NCBI RefSeq assembly: GCF_032452875.1
Contig: NC_083871.1
Span: 8,779,692-8,843,691, forward strand
Direction: 5' to 3'
Source: Bos javanicus
Lineage: Eukaryota > Chordata > Mammalia > Artiodactyla > Bovidae
Length of the DNA: 64,000 bases
A model generated the notes under the pieces. That model was not told where the DNA came from. It worked only from the letters and a program-made list of their open reading frames with translations, and made no database searches. The position numbers were made by a program, and so were the translations under genes. This document shows positions 31,712 through 43,620 of this stretch, one piece after another; position 1 is the first letter of the stretch; every line of letters begins with the position of its first letter.

Positions 31712-32756
31712 AAAGAAGAGTGAAAACCTAATGACAGTAAGGGCTATGCCTGTCTCAGTATAGCTGCATCCGCAGGACTTGACACATATAAGCAAGCACT
31801 TGATGAATATTTATCGAGTGAATGATGGACTGGTTTGAGTTCAGATCTCTGTGAGGCATTTCCATTCCTGGTCTTAGATGCCCTTGACCATGCCCCACTC
31901 ACTGACAGTCACTTTCCTTTCTGCCTCCCTTGCTGCTTGCTCCCCTTCCCAGTGATGAAGCAGCTGAAGGGAGTCTTTTGTAAGTTACATATAAGAGACT
32001 CTAATTGAAACACGTGTCAGTGGACCCTTTGCTGATTTCATTTTCCTCTTGTACTGCTTTATAGCATCTCAAACCAAACGTAAAATTAGTGGTGTAAGCA
32101 CAAAGCTGAGAACAAAATAGAATACTTGAAATTATTTGAGGACTTAGAATTGCTAAAGTAACTTACAGTCTTCCACACGGAGTGTACATTAGACACTGCC
32201 ATTTATAGTTTTTTTAAGCCACTTTTCATACAGAGTAATTTATAGTAAAATACTTAGTATTTTACAAAAAGATAGTCATGCTTAAAATATATACCTGAAA
32301 TCTCTTAAATAAGTTTGAATTTCTAAAATAGCATCTCAGACTGGAAAAAAAAAAATGTGTTGCTAAGTACTGAAGTATCATTGAGGATACAGTAAGCTCT
32401 TAAGTTTTAATAGTGTCACACAGTTCATGGAGCACTCTCCTCTGCTTTATCTTAAGCAGCCATGGGCCTGGGATCGCATCTGATAAAAATGCTTTCCTTC
32501 AGAATGGAGATCATGAAGAGAAGCTTACGTAGAAGGCTCTGAGGAGGTTATTTTAGAGGAAGGTCCTCAGAGTGGTGGGTAACTATGCCTAGGATGGTCC
32601 ACGGAGATGAGAAGGGTCATGTGTGTTAGCACCTGGGGAACTTTCTGGAGCTGTCAGTGGCACCTGCAGAGTCTCTTCTCATGCATGTAGGCCTCTGCTT
32701 CCCACACCTCCTGTCCTCGCCTTGTCATCCACCATGTCAGCACTCAGCTCTTTCTT
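31712..32756. other. Intron; probable L2/MIR 3' remnant at the start
   Basis: At 31736-31840 the order gggctatgcctgtctcagta, gacttgacacatataagca, ttgatgaatatttatcgagt, gaatgat fits an L2-type 3' end in + orientation. An A11 run lies at 32345-32355. The rest is unassigned. Confidence 0.4.
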
Positions 32757-33044
32757 AAAAAATAGTTTTATTTATTGTTTCATTTTTGTTGCCTGTGGCT
32801 GCCCTGGGTCTTTGTCGCCACGTGCAGGGTTTCTCTAGTTGCGGCAAGCAGGGGTTCCTCTCTGGTTGAGCTGTGTGGGCTTCTCATTATTGCGGAGCAC
32901 GGGCTCTGGAGTGTGGGCTTCGGTAGTTGTGGCACACAGGTTCAGTTGGTCTGCAGCATGAGAGATCTTCCCGGACCAGGAATTGAACCGGTGTTCCCTG
33001 TATTTCAAGGCGGACTCTTAACCACTGGACCATCAGGGAAGCCC
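32757..33044 (-). mobile_element. CHR-1 type SINE
   Basis: It runs from a T-rich left end through ggctgccctgggtctttgtc and ttgcggagcacgggctctgg to ggaccatcagggaagcccc. Flanks ctcagctctt and cttagctctt are a likely target duplication with one change. Confidence 0.92.
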
Positions 33045-35276
33045 CGCGCTTAGCTCTTGGTACTTCCTGAGCAGTGAGATCATGGGACTCATGATCACCA
33101 GGACTGTTTATGACTTCAGCTCCACCACTTCACCATTTTACAGCCTTTTTCCATTTCAGATCTCATTCATGTTCTATAAAGATGGGATTACATCCAATGC
33201 TTAGTTGACTGATAATGGAAACTGACTGATGTCTAAAATTTGTGAAACCCTTAGTCAGACTGTCATGATAAGACACTGTGTCAGGGCTCTGAGGCTGTGA
33301 TTTGCCAGTATTCCATGCACGAGGATCCCTTGGAGAAGGGGAGAGTGGTTCCACACACATCCCATGGCACACCCAGCTATGCTGAGTCAGAGCCTTTAAG
33401 GCTCCCGAGCAGGGATCTTGGTGGTAAAGTTCTGAAACCACTGTTCTGGGGACAGAACAAGAATTTTAAGGCAGAGTCTCTGCCTTCAAGATACTTGTAT
33501 CTCATCAGAAAATGAAAGTGAACACGAATGACATAGTTGGATTTCTTTTTATTTGATTGATGTGTTTGGAGGGGAGTCTGGATATGACAGCATAGGTTTG
33601 AGTGTCCTTGATTTATTCCCGGAGTATAGAGTTTGGGTAGAAATGTACCAGATGGTCTAACTGGTATAGTATGGTTTATTTTAGCATGTCAATCATTAGT
33701 TTGGCTTCCAAGCATATATAGGGTTAAGTAGACGTTTAAATACCACCCCACCCGCACCCCCTCCCTAAGCTGGTAAGATTTTTCAGCAATGACTTAAAAA
33801 TAGACCCAGTCATTTGGTTAACTTTTTTGTTGTGAAAATAAATTCCCTCCCCCACGTGTTTTATAAATTTAAGTTGCATCTCTTTTCAAATACCTTAGAA
33901 TGTGAACTTTGCGTATTGTGTAATAGTTCCCATGATCTTAGAGGCAATTTAAAACTGTGTGGCATCTATATTATCCACTTGCTTTATTATGAACTGTTTA
34001 CACTGTGACTAAGAGACCCCTTCCTTACTGGTGATGAAATCAATCATTAGCTATTGGTGTTTGTCTTATGGTCAAAAAGCTCAGTGGCTTTCTAAAGCTT
34101 TACTGTAAAAGCTTTTATAAGTAAATGATCTGAAAATAACATGGAGTCAATTAGAGGCTGTGTCACTACTTTGTATCTTTCACATCGCATATATAATTAG
34201 TATATCTTCCTAGAAAAGACTTTGAAAAGCATATTAATCAATGATGCCAGTAGGGATTCTCTGAGAAAAACCTTGATTATCATCATATAGGTTTAGTTTG
34301 TTAAAATAATAGTACTATATCTGGATGTAGATTGACTTGTTTGAAAATAAAGCATAGAGACTGAGGCAGAGGGAGCAGTCAGGAAAAGTAGGACCTTGTA
34401 TGTAAAAAGCTATGATTTTATTATGAGTACAGTGGGAAGCCATTGGGGTAGTTGGCAAGGAATTTAAGGATTTGTTTGTTTACAGGGGAATGATATAACC
34501 TGATTTAAGTTTTAAGAGACTTCTTTATATTTATAGTAGACCAGGAAGAAAGATGTTGGTAGTTTAAATTAGGGTAATAAACAAACAAACAAAAAAAAAT
34601 TAGGGTAATAGTTTGGAGAAGGAGAAAAGTAAATGGAGTCTGGATATATTTTGTTGATGTTACTATTGCTGGATCAGAGTGAACTAGAAATCAAGGTTTA
34701 GCATTCACTGAAATGTGATATGTTGTAAGAATAACGGGTTTGGAGACAGACCTGGAGGAAATCAAGCATTCATGAGTCATCCAACTTGACATATGTTTTT
34801 TGGCAGCTGGATGGATAAGACTGGTGCTCAAGGAGACACTGGGGCCTCAGGGAAAAACTAGAGATTTATTAGTGAATTAGATGGTTTTAAAGCCACAGAA
34901 ATTGATAAATCACCTACTGAGTGAATGTAGGCAGAGACGAAGAGTCAGGACAGAATTCAGCGTTTAGAAGTCAGTCAGGAAAGAACGCAAAAGCAAAGGT
35001 GACTGAAGAGAGGGAAAAAGGTAAACAGGAGAATAAAAACATTGAAAGAGGGTGTATTCAAATTTGTTAGTTTTTTTTTTTTTTTTACAAGACAGAAATT
35101 GACTAAAAGTAATGAAAAGATGGATGCCAGACTGGATTGTGGGTCAAACAGGAGATGATCAGAGGAATGAGCAAGGATTGACATCTCTGAGCAGGAACTA
35201 GAAATGGTTGTCAAGGGTGGCAGTTGTGGGCTGAAGAACTTGAGGTCAAGGAAGTACTTTCTTTTAAGATGACACT
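33045..35276. other. Intron; probable ancient repeat 34370-35270
   Basis: The first 1.3 kb is unassigned. From about 34370 the order ggaccttgtatgtaaaaagc, agtgggaagccattgggg, gggaatgatataacctga, gagtctggatatatttt resembles an old mammalian repeat in + orientation whose family I cannot name. It ends at the BovB insertion. A T15 run lies near 35072-35086. Confidence 0.35.
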
Positions 35277-35284
35277 AGGGTGTG

Positions 35285-37835
35285 TTTGGTATGACTAGTG
35301 CGTTCTATAGGCAAAACTCTGTTAGCCTTTACCCTGCTTCATTTTGTGCTCCAAGACCCAATTTGCCTATTATTCCAGGTATCTCTTGACTTCCTAGTTT
35401 TGCATTCCAGTCCTCTATAATGAAAAGGGCATCTTTTTTGGGTGTTAGTTCTAGAAGGTCTTATAAGCCTTCATAGAACTGTTTGGCTTCTTTAGCATTA
35501 CTGGTTGGGACATAGATTTCAATTACTATGATATTGAATGGTAACATAGTTTTGCCAAGAGAACACACTGGTCATAACAAACACCCTCTTCCAACAACAT
35601 GAGAGAAGACTTTACAGATGGACATCACCAGATGGTTGACACTGAAATCAGATTGATTATATTATTCGCAGCTGAAGATGGAGATGCTCTATACAGGCAG
35701 CAGAAACAAGACCAGGAGCTGACTGTGGCTCAGATCATGAACTCCTTATTGCAAAATTCAGACTTAAATTGAAGAAAGTAGGGAAAACCACTAGATCATT
35801 CAGATATGACCTAAATCAAATCCCTTACAATTATATAGTGAAAGTGACAAATAGATTCAAGGGATTAGGTCTGATAGACAGAGTGCCTGAAGAACTATGG
35901 ACGGAGGTTCATGACATTGTACAGGAGCAGTGATCAAGACCATCCCCCAAGAAAAAGAAATGCAAAAAGGCAAAATGATTGTCTGAGGAAACTTTACAAA
36001 TAGCTAAGGAAAAAAGAGAAGCTAAAGGCAAAGGAGAAGAGGAAATATACACCCATCTGAATGCAGAGTTCCAAAGATTTATAAGGAGAGGTAAGTAAGC
36101 CTTCTTCAGGGATCAATGCAAAGAAATAGAGGAAAACAATAGAATGGGAAAGACTAGGGATCTCTTCAAGAAAATTAGAGATACCAAGGGAACATTTCAT
36201 GCAAATATGGGCACAATCAAGTACAGAAATGGTATGGAGCTAACAGAAGCAGATGATATTAAGAAGAGGTGGCAAGAATACACAGAAGAACTGTACAAAA
36301 AAGATCTTCATGACCCAGATCACCACGATGGTGTGATCACTCACTTAGAGCCAGACATCCTGGAATGTGAAGTCAAGTGGGCCTTAGGAAGCAGCATCAC
36401 TATGAACAAAGCTAGTGGAGGTGATGGAATTCCAGTTGAGCTATTCCAAATCCTAAAAGATGATGCTGTGAAAGTGCTGCACTCAGTATGCCAGCAAATT
36501 TGGAAAACTCAGCAGTGGCCACAGGACTGGAAAAGGTCCATTTTCATTCCAATCCCAAAGAAAGGTAATGCCAAAGAATGCTCAAACTACTGCACAATTG
36601 TACTCATCTCACACATTAGCAAAGTAATACTTAAAATTCTCAAAGCTAGGCTTTAACAGTATGTGAACCATGAACTTCCAGATGTTCAAGCTGGATTTAG
36701 ATAAGGTAGAGGAACCAGAGATCAAATTGCTAACATCCATTGGATCATCGAAAAAGCAAGAGAGTTCCAGAAAGTCATCATCTACTTCTGCTTTATTGAC
36801 TATGCCAAGGCCTTTGTCTGTGTGGATCACAATGAACTGTGGAAAATTCTTAAGGAGATGGGAATACCAGACCACCTGACCTGCCTCCTGAGAAATCTGT
36901 ATGCAGGTCAAGAAGCAACAGTTAGAACTGGACATGGAATAAGACTGGATCCAAATAGGGAAAGGAGTACATCAAGGCTATATATTGTCACCCTGCTTAT
37001 TTAACTTATGTGCAGTGTATGTCATGTGAAATGCTGGGCTGGATGAAGCACAAGCTGGAATCAAGATTGCCAGGAGAAATATCAGTAATTTCAAATATGC
37101 AGATAACACCCTCCTTATGGCAGAAAGCGAAGAAGAACTAAAGAACCTCTTGATGAAGGTAAAAGAGGAGAGTGAAAAAGTTGGCTTAAAACTGAACATT
37201 CAGAAAACTAAGATCATGGCGTCTGGTCCCATCATTTCATGGCAAATAAATGTGGAAACAATGGAAACAGTGAGACTTAATCAGTGCAGATGGTGACTGC
37301 ACATGAAATTGAAAGATACTTGTTCCTTAGAAGAAAAGTTATGACCAACCTAGACAGCATATTAAAAGCAGAGACATTACTTTGCCAACAAAGGTCTGTC
37401 TAGTCAAGGCTATGGTTTTTCCAGTAGTCATGTATGGATGTGAGAGTTGGACCACAAAGAAATTGGAGCACCAAAGAATTGATGCTTTTGTAACTGTAGT
37501 TGGAGAAGACTCTTGAGAGTCCCTTGGACTGCAAAGAGATCAAATCAGTGAATCCTCAAGGAAATCAGTCCTGAATATTCATTGAGAGCACTGATGTTGA
37601 AGCTGAAATTCCAATACTTTGGCCACCTGATGTGAAGAACTGACTCACTGGAAAAGACCCTGATGCTGGGAAAGATTGAAGGTGGAAGGAGAAGGGGACG
37701 ACAGAGGATGAGATGGCTGGATGGCATCACCGACTCAATGGACCTGAGTTTGCGTAAGCTCTGGGAGTTGGTGATGGACGGGGAAGCCTGGTGTGCTGCA
37801 GTCCATGGGGTTGCAAAGAGATTGAACTGAACTAA
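35285..37835 (+). mobile_element. BovB LINE with inverted 5' segment
   Basis: The direct part (about 35546-37835) runs from the endonuclease/RT linker to the 3' UTR. The left part (35285-35542) is the adjoining more-5' segment in opposite orientation; it matches 8130-8400 of the long - strand copy in the same sense. About 35 bp (gttttgcc to caaaca) is present in both parts. One target duplication, agggtgtg, lies at 35277-35284 and 37836-37843, so the whole composite is one insertion, as expected from twin priming. Confidence 0.93.
36144..37330 (+). pseudogene. BovB reverse transcriptase remnant
   Basis: The frame 36144-36656 gives the RT N-terminal part (VKWALGSSITMNKASGGDGI, FIPIPKKGNAKECSNY). 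Stops then break it. Motif A is readable at about 36788 (FIDYAKAF) and motif C at about 37095 as YADN, with the second catalytic Asp replaced by Asn. Not functional. Confidence 0.88.
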
Positions 37836-37843
37836 AGGGTGTG

Positions 37844-38355
37844 CTTGATGGCAGTGATCTAGTAGAGAAAGAAATATGAGTTATCAGAGAGAACCAACCC
37901 ACTGTCACTGCTCACTTTCCTTATCTTCTCCTCCCGCCTCTTTCCCTCCTCCACTGTGTGTGAGTGTGTTTGTATAATGTTTCTCCAGCTACGAATAGCA
38001 AGTAGGAGGTTCATCTCTTTTCAGTTATAGACTCTTGAAATCTGATGTAAGCATTGAGTCTTCCTTCATCAGGAAAATATAAAACCATAAACATTAGCAC
38101 ACATTTCAGAGGTTACTTGAACACCAGGGGCTTTCCTATCTTCCCCACATTAAGACTTGGTTCTTTACCATCTGAGCCCTGAGGGAAGCCCAAGACTCAG
38201 TTCTTGAGTTTAATGAAATGATGGGGCCATTTTCCATCAGTCTTATGTGGACTTCAGAGCAATGAGTATTTCCGGGCACTGTGATCAACTATGAGGTTCA
38301 TGTGAGAGGATGTCTATGTGCCGTGGAGAGTTTCTTTTAGATGTGCTGTACTAAT
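37844..38355. other. Intron with a SINE-head fragment
   Basis: At 38160-38190 the string ggttctttaccatctgagcc, then gagggaagccc, is the reversed first 30 bp of a Bov-tA head. Nothing else was recognised. Confidence 0.5.
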
Positions 38356-38358
38356 ACA

Positions 38359-38578
38359 AGGGCTTCCCAGGTGATACTAGTGGCAAAAAAAAATCCACTT
38401 GCCAATTTAGGAGATGCAGGAGATGTGAGTTTGATCTTTGAGTCAGGAGGATCCCCTGGAGTAGGAAATGGCAACCCGCTCCAATATTCTTGCCTGGGAA
38501 ATTCCATGTGAAGAGGAGCCTGGTGAGCTACAGTCTATTGCACTGCAAAGAGTCAGACACAATCGAGTGAGCACATAC
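38359..38578 (+). mobile_element. Bov-tA SINE
   Basis: It runs from aagggcttcccaggtgatac, with an A9 run in the head, to cagacacaatcgagtgagca. Flanks tactaatac and tactaatgc are a probable target duplication. It is more diverged than most copies here. Confidence 0.9.
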
Positions 38579-39426
38579 TAATGCAGAAATATTTTTAGTA
38601 ATATTTACAAATGAAATACAATTCTAGACGACAGAATGATAGGCTTTGTATATCAAAACATGGTGTCAGGAGTCATTCAGATAACACAGAGGGAGGGAGA
38701 GAGGTACCTGCCGCCACTCTCCCATCAGAGATTCTGTCTGTCTTTTGCTCCCTGGTTTTATAGTCAAAGGCTGGGTGTGTTCTTTCTTTTCTCCATAGAG
38801 GAGAAAGGCATGCTGGCCCAGAGGAGCGTGGCCCGAGTGTTAGAGATGGGCTTATGAGCCCACAGAGCCTGTCTTTCTTTGACTTTTGTAGCTAGACTTT
38901 TGCCTTTGTGTTCGATTTGCCCCAGTCGGAGCAATTAGGCAGAGGTTCGTGTGGATACCATCTCTTTTCCAAAGATGTGCCTCGGTTTTGTAGGATGAAC
39001 TGTAGATTTCCAGAGTCTCAAAACATCAGTGTCAGAAAGCATATTGAACATCTTTTACTGTAATGGTTTTCAAACCTCGATTGGTTGCATGTTAAAATTG
39101 TGATGGGGAGGGGAAAGCAGGTGTTGTTTGGAAAACCATGTATAGGATGCCTGTTTTCATGATATGAATAACAGAAAAGACACTGATCAGAATTCCCTTG
39201 GCTGTGGCAGACATGCTGGCAGTCAAGTGAGAAAGTTTGGCAGAAAGTTTGGATGAAAACATGTTGAGATCTGGTCCCCCATTCATTTAAGAAGTAAGCA
39301 AATGAATCAAGTCCCACAGGTGAACTGACTTACCCCGGATTCCATAGCTAATAGTGTAAACTGGAGACTGTAGCTTGTTCTCCAGAGTTCTGACTCTCTG
39401 TTTTTCCCCTACTGTGCTTCTGCCCC
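38579..39426. other. Intron, unassigned
   Basis: No repeat or exon recognised. The 99-codon antisense frame at 39018-39317 has no domain that I can identify. Confidence 0.4.
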
Positions 39427-39676
39427 TGTGTGTGTGTGTGTGTGCGCACACGCTTGCACGTACGTGTGCGTCTGCTCAGTTGTGTCATGGTCTTTGCAGC
39501 CCCATGGACTATAGACTATAGCCCCTAGGCTCCTCTGTCCATGGGATTATTCCAGGCAAGAATACTGGAGTGGGGTGCCATGTCCTACTCTGACCCAGGG
39601 ACCAAATCTGCCTCTCTTAGTGTCTCCTGAATTGGCAGGCAGATTCTTTACCACTAGTGCCACCTGGGAAGCCTCC
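39427..39676 (-). mobile_element. Bov-tA SINE with TG-rich tail
   Basis: The left tail is (TG)8 followed by cgcacacgcttgcacgtacg, an alternating purine-pyrimidine stretch. The body runs ccatggactatagactatag (a small duplication) to ccacctgggaagcct. Confidence 0.92.
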
Positions 39677-40675
39677 CTACAAAAAGTTCATTAATCATTA
39701 TGAACTTGCTGTTCCTGTGTGCTGAAATTCACAGCAAGCTTGCTTTTTAGTAGCATAGGTTGTAAGCGGAGAACCCTGTTTGCTTATTCCCTCCCACCCA
39801 TCTATTATTTTCCTTAGAGTACAGTACTTTAATGGTCTCCACTTAGCACAGAGTATCTCAAGATTCAGACAAGGGTTGGAAAAAAAAAAAAAAAGAAATG
39901 AATGGCTAATTTGTGCCTCAGGAGTCTTAGAAAGGTTTTATAGAAACCCTACAAATTGCACCTAAGAAACAAATACTTGTATTCTCTGGTCATTTTGCAG
40001 ATTTCTTCCACATAGCACCACTGGATTCTGGGCTTACGTTAACTTATCTAGCATAAACCATTGGTTTTACTGAAACATAATTATTATAGCCAAGAGAGTA
40101 TTATACAGTTTTCATTCAGAATAAAAATGAAATGTGTGCCCAGATGCTTATGAATAGTGAATTTTTTCCCCTTTTAAAATTGTTTCCTAGTATTATGGTG
40201 ATTCCTTGTCCATCCTTTCTGAAGCGACACACAGGTTTGCCTGCTGGGACATTCAGTTCAGAGCAGCCAAAACTTATAACCACTAGAGACATCTGGAAAG
40301 ATACAGGAAGAATGAAGAGTGAGAGTTAAGCTGTCCATCATTTACACTTTGGAATTGATGGATGAGAGGCTGGAAATAACTTGTTTCAGAGGACAGGCTA
40401 CATCTATTTTCCTGCTAAGAAGGACTGCCTGTCTTATTACCTTGTCACTGTCACCAGAAGCTGTCAGCCTTTCAAGCTAAGATGTTCTTTTCTCCTGTCT
40501 TTTCTAGCCCAGCAACCCCTATCTTTGTTTCAATGCCCTGTTTTATTTTAAATGAGTGAAAGAGATATTGAGTGTAGTTCCCCACTGGGGAGACTGGCAG
40601 AGTGATTTTCAAGAATCAGCGGATGATCCAACTCCAGTCTTATCAACTGAATTGTAAAGTTTGGAAAGTTTCAGT
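39677..40675. other. Intron, unassigned
   Basis: An A14 run lies at about 39881-39894. No exon or repeat recognised. Confidence 0.4.
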
Positions 40676-41721
40676 CAATTCAGTTTATTCGCTCAGTTGT
40701 GTCCGACTCTTTGCAACCCCATGGACTGTAGCATACCAGGCCTCGCTGTCCATCGCCAACTCCCGGAGTTTTGATCTCAAGCTCATGTCCATCGAGTTGA
40801 TGATGCCATCCAGCCATCTCATCCTCTGTCATCCCCTTCTCCTCCCGCCTTCAAACTTGCCCAGCATCAGAGTCTTTTCCAGTGAGTCAGTTCTTCACAT
40901 CAGGTGGCCAAAGTATTGGAATTTCAGCTTCAGTATCAGTCCTTCCAATGAGTATTCAGGACTGATTTCCTTTAGGATGGACTGGTTTGATCTCCTTGAA
41001 GTTCAAGGGACTCTCAAGAGTCTTCTCCAATACCACAGTTCAAAAGCATCAATTATTCAGCACTCAGCTTTCTTTATAGTCCAACTCTCACATCCATACA
41101 TGACCACTGGAAAAACCATAGCCTTGACTAGATGGACCTTTGTTGGCAAAGTAATGTCTCTGCTTTTTAATATGCTATTTAGGTTGGTCATAACTTTTCT
41201 TCCAAGGAGTAAGCATCTTTTAATTTCATGGCTGCAGTCATCATCTGCAGTGATTTTGGAGCCCCAAACAGTAAAGTCTGTCACGGTTTCCATTGTTTCC
41301 CCATCTATTTTCCATGAAGTGATGGGACCAGATGCCATGATCTTCGTTTTCTGAATGTTGAGATTTAAGCCAACTTTTTCACCCTCCTCTTTCAATCTCA
41401 TTAAGAGGCTCTTTAGTTCTTCTTCACTTTCTGCCATAAGGGTGGTGTCATCTGCATATCTGAGTTTATTGATATTTCTCTAGGCAGTCTTGATTCCAGC
41501 TTGTGCTTCATCCAGCCCAGCATTTCTCAGGATGAACTCTGCATGTATGTTAAATAAGCAGGGTGACAATATATAGCCTTGATGTACTCCTTTCCCAATT
41601 TGGAACCAGCTGTTGTTCCATGTCCAGTTCTAACTGTTGCTTCCTGACCTGCATACAGAATTCTCAAGAGGCAGGTCAGGTGGTCTGGTATTCCCATCTC
41701 TTTAAGAATTTTCCACAGTTT
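40676..41721 (-). mobile_element. BovB LINE, 5'-truncated
   Basis: The 3' end is at the left (cagtttattcgctcagttg); the element stops within RT at gaattttccacagttta. The open frame 41057-41437 holds RT C-terminal sequence beginning MAESEEELKSLL, and the bases just 5' of it read YADD in the RT sense. No clear target duplication. Confidence 0.93.
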
Positions 41722-43401
41722 ACATAGGCACTTAATATTGGAGGCTGGAGGAATAGGCCTGTGGAAGTATAGTCAGCTTGGGATGTTAAGAGAGGTGAGT
41801 TCAAAATCTGCTTGCAGTAAACCTTGATTTTGGCCAAGGGATTTGACGCTCCAGGATCTCAAGTAGTAATCTACAAAATGAGGAGTTTGGTCTCACTCAT
41901 ATGAAAGCTCCCTTTCAGCTCACGTGGTGTTCTTCTAGAACAGATGGTGAAAAGAACATTGGTCTTAAAGCTAGGAGGCAAGGGTTATAAATTCCTGAAC
42001 TGGGTTTCAGTCTCTCCTGAAAATGAAGGATGAAGCCAGATTATCTTCTTGGAACATCTAGAGAGGACATTCTTTATTTTCTCGGTTCTCTACTTTGTCT
42101 ATGTTCTGTAATTATAGAATAGTTATGCTCTAGTTGCACAGATGTTCAAAGAGGTGGTAGGAATGATGCCCGTGTTTCATCCTGGCCTCCAGGTTGCGTA
42201 GTTCAGGTGACCCTGCCCTGTCTGAGGTCAACAAATGATGATGAGAAAGTCTCTGCCATCTGAGTCCTTCCTTTTTCTCCGCAGTGTGCATTATAATCTA
42301 ACAAACCACACATTTCATACGTTTCTTTTTTCTTTTTTCTCTCTGTGGTCTCTCCCCAGCAGAATATAGGCATCATGCAGGCAGGGAGTTTGCTCGCTCT
42401 ACCTTTTTCTCACTGCTATGTCTCCAGTGCCTCTCTTGTAGTAGTCACTCAATAAACATTCATTGAGTGAGTGAATGAATTCATGTGACATTTTAAAAGC
42501 AAGTATTGCATGATACGTATCTGTGCTCTTTAAAACCACATTTTCCATAGTTTAAGGTATTTAAACGATAGAAGTCACTTTAAGTAAATCTGGTTAAACA
42601 TTTTTTGACATCAGTGTTTTTACCCCACTTGTTCTAAAGGCTTTGGTATATTCTTCATCTTTTGTAATCATTAACTGGAAATGTTATTTTCTAGGTGAAA
42701 TTTCCATCAGAAAATTGAGTAAGCTCCTTATCTGAATTCTTCTTGCAATCCATTTTTCATCACAAATGAAGTGGTAATTTAGAACTGGCAGGAAATAATA
42801 TGTCCAATTTCAAATGTACAGTGTGTAGGCAAGCGGAAATTGTTTTTGCTGGCTTTCTTTCCTGGTGCCACTCATTTGAATATGTTCCCAACAAACCTTC
42901 TTGTTAGATTTGTTGTGGTAAATTGTATTATTTATGTGACAAGTAACAGGTACCACTGAGGGCTAACCTTTTATTAGACATGTACATTTTCATTTCAGTT
43001 AATGTAATACCTGTCTGACATTTTCTGAAAAAATGAAATGAGAATTGTTTACCCCCTCCTTGGTGACAGTATTATGTCACTGAGGTAGGAGGGCAGTTAG
43101 TAATCTAGTTTCTATCCATTAACATCTGTTTGCCAAACAGTCACTAGAAGAGTACATTCAGGTCATTAATTTTATGTGAAAAGGCGTCCTCTTTTTAGAT
43201 GACAGTCCACTCTCTGAATCTTCAGATCCTGTTTGCAGGTCCTGTTTCACCCTCCCCTCTTTTTTGTATGCAATAATATAGAAAAGCCATGGAGACCCAA
43301 TCCTTTGTTGCTAACCTTGTCTCCATTTCTTTTCTTCATACATTTTCTTTTTCTACCAAAATAAACTACCAAACATTTCCCCATTTAGGACTCTTGTTCT
43401 T
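41722..43401. other. Intron; L2-like 3' end at 42340-42480
   Basis: At 42340-42480 the order tataggcatcatgcaggcag, ctgctatgtctccagtgcct, gtcactcaataaacattcat, gagtgaatgaa fits an L2 3' end in + orientation. The rest is unassigned. Confidence 0.5.
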
Positions 43402-43620
43402 TGAAAGAAAGTGAGTGTTAGTCTCTCAATCATGGCTGACTCTTTGTGATCCCATAGACTGTAGCCTGCCTGTCTCCTCTGTCCATGGAATTCTCCAGGC
43501 AAGAATACTTGAGTGGGTAGCCATTCCCTTCTCCAGGGGATCTTCCCGACCTACGGATTGAACCCGGGTCTCCTGCATTGCAGGTAGATTCTTTACCATC
43601 TGAGTCACCAAGGAAGCCCC
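43402..43620 (-). mobile_element. Bov-tA SINE
   Basis: It runs from gaaagaaagtgagtgttagt to gagtcaccaaggaagcccc. Flanks tcttgttcttt and tcttattcttt are a probable 11-bp target duplication with one change. Confidence 0.92.

Noticed and set aside
39018..39317. A 99-codon antisense frame overlapped by a second frame
   Set aside because: No domain, no conserved signal and no splice context.
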